Assembly (NCBI GenBank): GCA_958295665.1
Contig: OY282558.1
Coordinates: 17,297,409 to 17,361,408, forward strand
Reading direction: 5' to 3'
DNA length: 64,000 nt
Source: Tipula vernalis
Lineage: Eukaryota; Arthropoda; Insecta; Diptera; Tipulidae
Shown: positions 60,001-64,000 of the stretch, one piece after another
Layout: every line of letters begins with the position of its first letter
Numbering within the stretch: position 1 is the stretch's first letter
The notes under the pieces: model-generated
The model's input: the letters and a program-made list of their open reading frames with translations, nothing else
The model's database searches: none
Told to the model about the DNA's origin: nothing
Made by a program: the position numbers and the translations under genes

Positions 60001-62587
60001 ACACTCATGTTTCTTGTAACATCGACAATATCGAACTCAGGATGTTTGTCCATCGTTTTTATTATTTGACGCTGCAAATTACTGATTCCTCTATTCGTTT
60101 TGTTGACATATTCTACAACATATGCAGCGCAAGAATATTCTTCGGTAATAAATTGGATGTCCATATTAGATTTAAGAATACTGAAAAGGAATGGGTTGAA
60201 ACCGTTGTGCCATGTTTCACTAGTTTTTCTTTTTAAGAACACCCGCGGTCGTTCAATTCTAGCTTGTAGAATTTTAATGTAATCAACGTCACACGTAATT
60301 TTATTTTGTTCGTAAAACGTATCTATATCAGGATAGTAGATATTTTCTAAATTCAATCTTATTTTATTGTATCGTTCTTTAAGGTTACGAAATTGTGGTT
60401 CGTCTTTTGGCATTGGTATCAGAATCATCGTTGATTTGCATGGCATGAAGGGAGCGTCGAAGCGACATTTTTGCGGCCTATTTGATGTAATTCCTTTGTA
60501 GCAAGTGAAAGTATATTTATGGGTTTGTAGTTTGATGTTTCCCGATGCTTCTGATGCTGAAACCGATATCAAGTGATCGATCAATTGAAGACTGTCGTAC
60601 AATCCGGCATTCAATGGATCGTCCGGCGTCTCCTCCAACCATAAAAGTATATGAGCATGCGGACTTCCGCGATGCTGAAATTCGATCTTTTAAAATATTT
60701 CCTGACGAAATAACGACCAAAAGGACTGTTTTTTTTATATTTAGATTGCAAAAGAGTCATTACTGTATTTATCAGCTTATTGAAATAAATGGCACATGTA
60801 ACTGCATCATCATTAACTAGTGAGCTTTTTTCCATAAAATGTAGTTGATTAACGGCTTCAACCGTGATTTCTTTTCCATATTTCAACCTATATAAGTTTC
60901 GTAGTAAATCAGTCCATCCTATTTCATTAGCGCTCATCGTAAGAAACAATGTGGGTTTACCATTTTGTCGTATCATTGTAAACAAGTCTTTCTTTCGATT
61001 TGCCCAATACCACGTTGAATTGGGAATCGTTCGGAGGAAAGCGAGGTTTGTATCAATGCAATCGTGAATATATTCTTCAGATTCAATTTGACGACGGGTT
61101 ATGGCAGTATTATTTCCCACGTGTTTAAATGCAATCGTAAGACAATCGCGAACTCTCAGTCGCATAATTTTCATTGCCATATACAGCAAGTGGTACAAGG
61201 TAACGCCACGTCGGTCTGATCTTCGTAGCTCACTAGTTGCCATCATGAATGGCGTGATGTGTGTGCCGTCTCTGAAAATTCGAAATTCGCCAAGATAAAT
61301 AGACGGAAAAGAGAGTTCTTCTGCATGCTCATCAAAAAGTAAGCTGATAGGAAGTTCGGTTTCGCCAGGGGCAATTCGCAAATACATATCTTCATTCCAA
61401 AGTAACGTTTGTTGTTGCGCGGTAAGGCTATCTTCGATATGCACAACTTCACTAACTTCATCCTGTGACGGTATGGTTTCAACTGCATTCTCCGTAAAGA
61501 AAGAATTATCAATCGTAATATTATAGCGTTGATAAAGCGGCGTTCGAATTAAATATTGTAACCAAGCTTTGATTGTTCCTTTGTTGACCAAGCCAAACAA
61601 ATAGGACGATTTGTGTATTTTTTTCTTTTTAATGTGAACGTTAATGCAGTAATCATCGTTCAAACTCCGAGGTAATCGAGATACCATCGTATTAACATCG
61701 ACCGGAACGTTTATGATTTGTCCATAAATGCCGTATTGACCGTGACTATGACGCAATCTACGAACTACGCATAAACGGTAAGCGCGGCGAGATCAACCTC
61801 TCCGTAACCATCTCTAAAGGAGGAAGATCGGTTGGCATTTAAGGATATTGAAATCCATTAAATACTGATAGAGTCGGTATAGTGTTTTTCGACAATGCCC
61901 TTTTGCACGTAAAGCATACCTTCGCGTTATCAACGTTCGGCAATATGTCGTTAATAATACCAGTATATTGAGAAGAGACAGGCGATAAGTCATTCTTGAA
62001 CCATAACCGATCACAAATTGAGCACGCGTACCCAAATGGATTATTCAAGAATTTCATAAAAAGTTTTTGAGCACCTGCATGCAGTTGATAACCTTCATAC
62101 CGCACAGGCGTCTCGTCCTGATTACTCGTAGACGGTTCACAAATATTTGATGCTTGCTGAAAATTATCGGAGCATTCCATAACTGGAGGGTTGTTGAGGT
62201 TTGACACATAGGGCGCATAATTATTTCCATCTTCAGTGGTAGATGGATTAGCTATGCCCGGTAAGACACCGTTGGAGCTATATAAATCATTTAAATTACT
62301 ATTACATATACATAATATAACTTAGCCAACAATGAATGAGTATAGTGACAATATAAAATTTACTAACCATTCATTACATTTTCAGTAGATAAACAATTAT
62401 TTTCAAAAATACGTGCACGATTCTCTCGCTGCCGTTGTCGATAATCACGAAGACGATCAGCCGCTCTCCGGTTTCCTCGAGGTCTTCCTGAATTTTGCCT
62501 ATAGCCACCACGTGGTCGTTGCCCTTGTTCTTGTCGTTGCCTTGCTCTGAATTCGCGAACGCGTTTCGTTGATGATTGTTGTGGCAT
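57054..62587 (-). pseudogene. Helentron 2 Rep-helicase-endonuclease, decayed
   Basis: The same protein layout as Helentron 1 but a different, diverged copy. The basic N-terminal exon (62587-62368) has an Arg/Gln-rich stretch; a possible intron (GTTAGT...TATATAG) leads to 62276. Cysteine segment ACSICDRLW and CFTCKR precede a stop at 61839 and a frameshift near 61765. The Rep segment runs 61756-60640 and 60638-59826; HRGSPHAHILLWLEE is split by a frameshift at about 60690 and YVVEYVNKTNRG is present near 60115. Helicase (59914-57860): FFTGPAGCGKT, LIIDEIS, GDLRLLPP, TIHKSQSGTFD. The endonuclease (57863-57054) starts FNIQSLRAH, with SETW, GDFNVNF and SYHKP. At least three frameshifts and a stop; the helicase (684 codons) and endonuclease frames are each still open. 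Confidence 0.92.
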
Positions 62588-64000
62588 TCTGAAGTATTAA
62601 TATTGTTTCGGTATGATTTTTCGCATTAAAATTTACTATTGTGTAAATTCATATATAGGATAATAGTTTTATAACCCATTTCCGACGTCGGTACAACGCT
62701 AAAAATTTCTAGAATTTCACTTATTTGACATTGAACTAACAATTTTTAGCTTTTCGTCGGCACGACTACAACGCGACGTTATATGTTACCAGTCGGCAGA
62801 GGATTATTTTATATCTACTTGATAACATTTTTTACTATTTTCAACTATTGGCCGACTAATATGTTTTTTATAAAACCGTGTACCGATTATTTGGTTAGTA
62901 GTCATAATAAGTGGTATTTAATGACTACCTAGCGACTTTTTTGTCATATTATAAACCAATATCTAACGTAAATATTTTGTTGTTATATGGATGACCACAA
63001 GATAACATTTTTTACATATGCACCACAATTTGGTTAAATACAATTTCAATGAGAAAGAAGAGGTAAGTTATACAAGTTATTTACCCGAAATCATGCCTAT
63101 ATATGTAGTGGTATTGACGAAACAATAGCGATCATATAAAAAGTGTGGTTCGGTTTGTTGAAATTACAACATATGTTTTATAGTTATGTATTAGTAACAG
63201 TTTATTTATCACTTATTTGTTGTGTAAATAACTTTACAGTCGGATTCTAGAAAATTTGGTAATAAAAATAAATAAATCGTCGGGAGAATGACTAGACCGT
63301 CGTGATAGTAACTTTTTTGGAAATAAAATAACAAATTTGTACTTTTTGAGTCGAATTTGTTATAAATTGGTTATTAATCTTACTTTTTAGTGATTTAAAT
63401 ATTTTTTTATACATATTATGAAATTCGCCATTTTTAATTAAAATATATAGACAAAAATTTATATTTTTTGAAAATAAAAGTATGATTTTCAAACTTCCCA
63501 AGACTACATATTATTGTAATTACATTATTTTAATAGTAGGGATTATTTTAAAACGGCTTAAATTGATTTTAGAAAATTTTATTCAAAATGAAATAAAAAT
63601 AATTTCTAAAAGACCAGAAATGTATTTTGAAAAAAAGGAATTTATAAGGCGCATGAGTTTTTAGTTCACTGATAGGTGCACATTAACGATAAAACTTGCT
63701 TTGTTTATAAAATTATGTCGTATCTTGCCCGATTTTTATATTACCATTATTACAGGGAATGTGAATATTACATTTACAATTATTATGAAGTATATTTTAA
63801 TAATGAAATAGATGTTAAAGAAAACAGACAAATAATTATTATATTTATAAGATAAAAGAAGACAACATGATTATTTATATATTTTATAAAAAAAAGTTGT
63901 CCCTTCTGCTAAAATATAGCCACAATGTGAAACAAAAAAAAAATGGTTTTACAAACTTAATAGTTGTCAATATATCTATTTCCTGACTTGGTATTTTATA
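62588..64000. other. Upstream flank of Helentron 2 and AT-rich spacer
   Basis: No gene supported. A CG-bearing stretch with CCGACGTCGG (62681-62690) lies 95 bp upstream of the Helentron 2 ATG and may be part of its 5' end or promoter. GATAACATTTTTTAC occurs twice (62821 and 63002). Small frames after 63290 have no motif. Confidence 0.4.

Noticed and set aside
63292..63664. Short frames at the right edge
   Set aside because: AT-rich chance frames on both strands without motifs.

Overview
The window is AT-rich eukaryotic DNA, most likely from an insect and plausibly a fly. The reasons are GT..AG introns of 60-80 bp, long AT microsatellites, and a mobile-element set typical of insects: Helentrons with a fused endonuclease, a piggyBac element, BEL/Pao and Ty3/gypsy retrotransposons, an RNase H-bearing LINE, and hAT and Tc1/mariner-type MITEs. 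Two Helentrons with C-terminal endonuclease domains are the strongest clue. The species cannot be named from the sequence. There are no bacterial features and I saw no rRNA or tRNA gene.

Layout: 0-5 kb holds a decayed gag-like trace, an AT microsatellite and two adjacent fragments of one LINE family. 5.6-8.2 kb has a convergent pair of secreted or membrane-anchored CAP-like (SCP/antigen-5-related) genes, one intact and one broken. 8.3-10.5 kb is a ~147-bp satellite whose units flip orientation halfway. 10.8-13.5 kb is a decayed BEL/Pao gag-pol on the minus strand. 14.1-16.15 kb is a 5' Helitron fragment that runs directly into a 5'-truncated Ty3/gypsy pol and 3' LTR (16.15-20.2 kb). 21-28.6 kb carries a full-length Helentron with one uninterrupted 1,746-codon ORF. 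29-44 kb is mostly non-coding, with fossils of a BEL integrase, a gypsy RT, a hAT MITE, a SINE/LINE-like repeat pair and a broken EnSpm-like transposase. 45.0-46.3 kb has a third, intact, three-exon CAP-like gene. 47.6-49.0 kb is a second tandem array that also contains an orientation switch. 50.86-53.65 kb is a complete but inactivated piggyBac element with TTAA target sites. 53.7-54.7 kb is a TIR element filled with inverted internal repeats. 57.05-62.6 kb is a second, decayed Helentron on the minus strand.

Apart from mobile elements, the only host-like genes I can support are the three CAP-like loci. They share an N-terminal signal peptide, two degenerate CAP-like modules each ending in an IGC/LGC...C motif, phase-1 introns and (in two) a C-terminal hydrophobic anchor. 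They look like a fast-evolving lineage-specific family and are the best candidate for new biology here. The second theme is structural: three separate repeat arrays in one 64-kb window each have a head-to-head inversion, which suggests a shared origin such as foldback-type or rolling-circle element cores.
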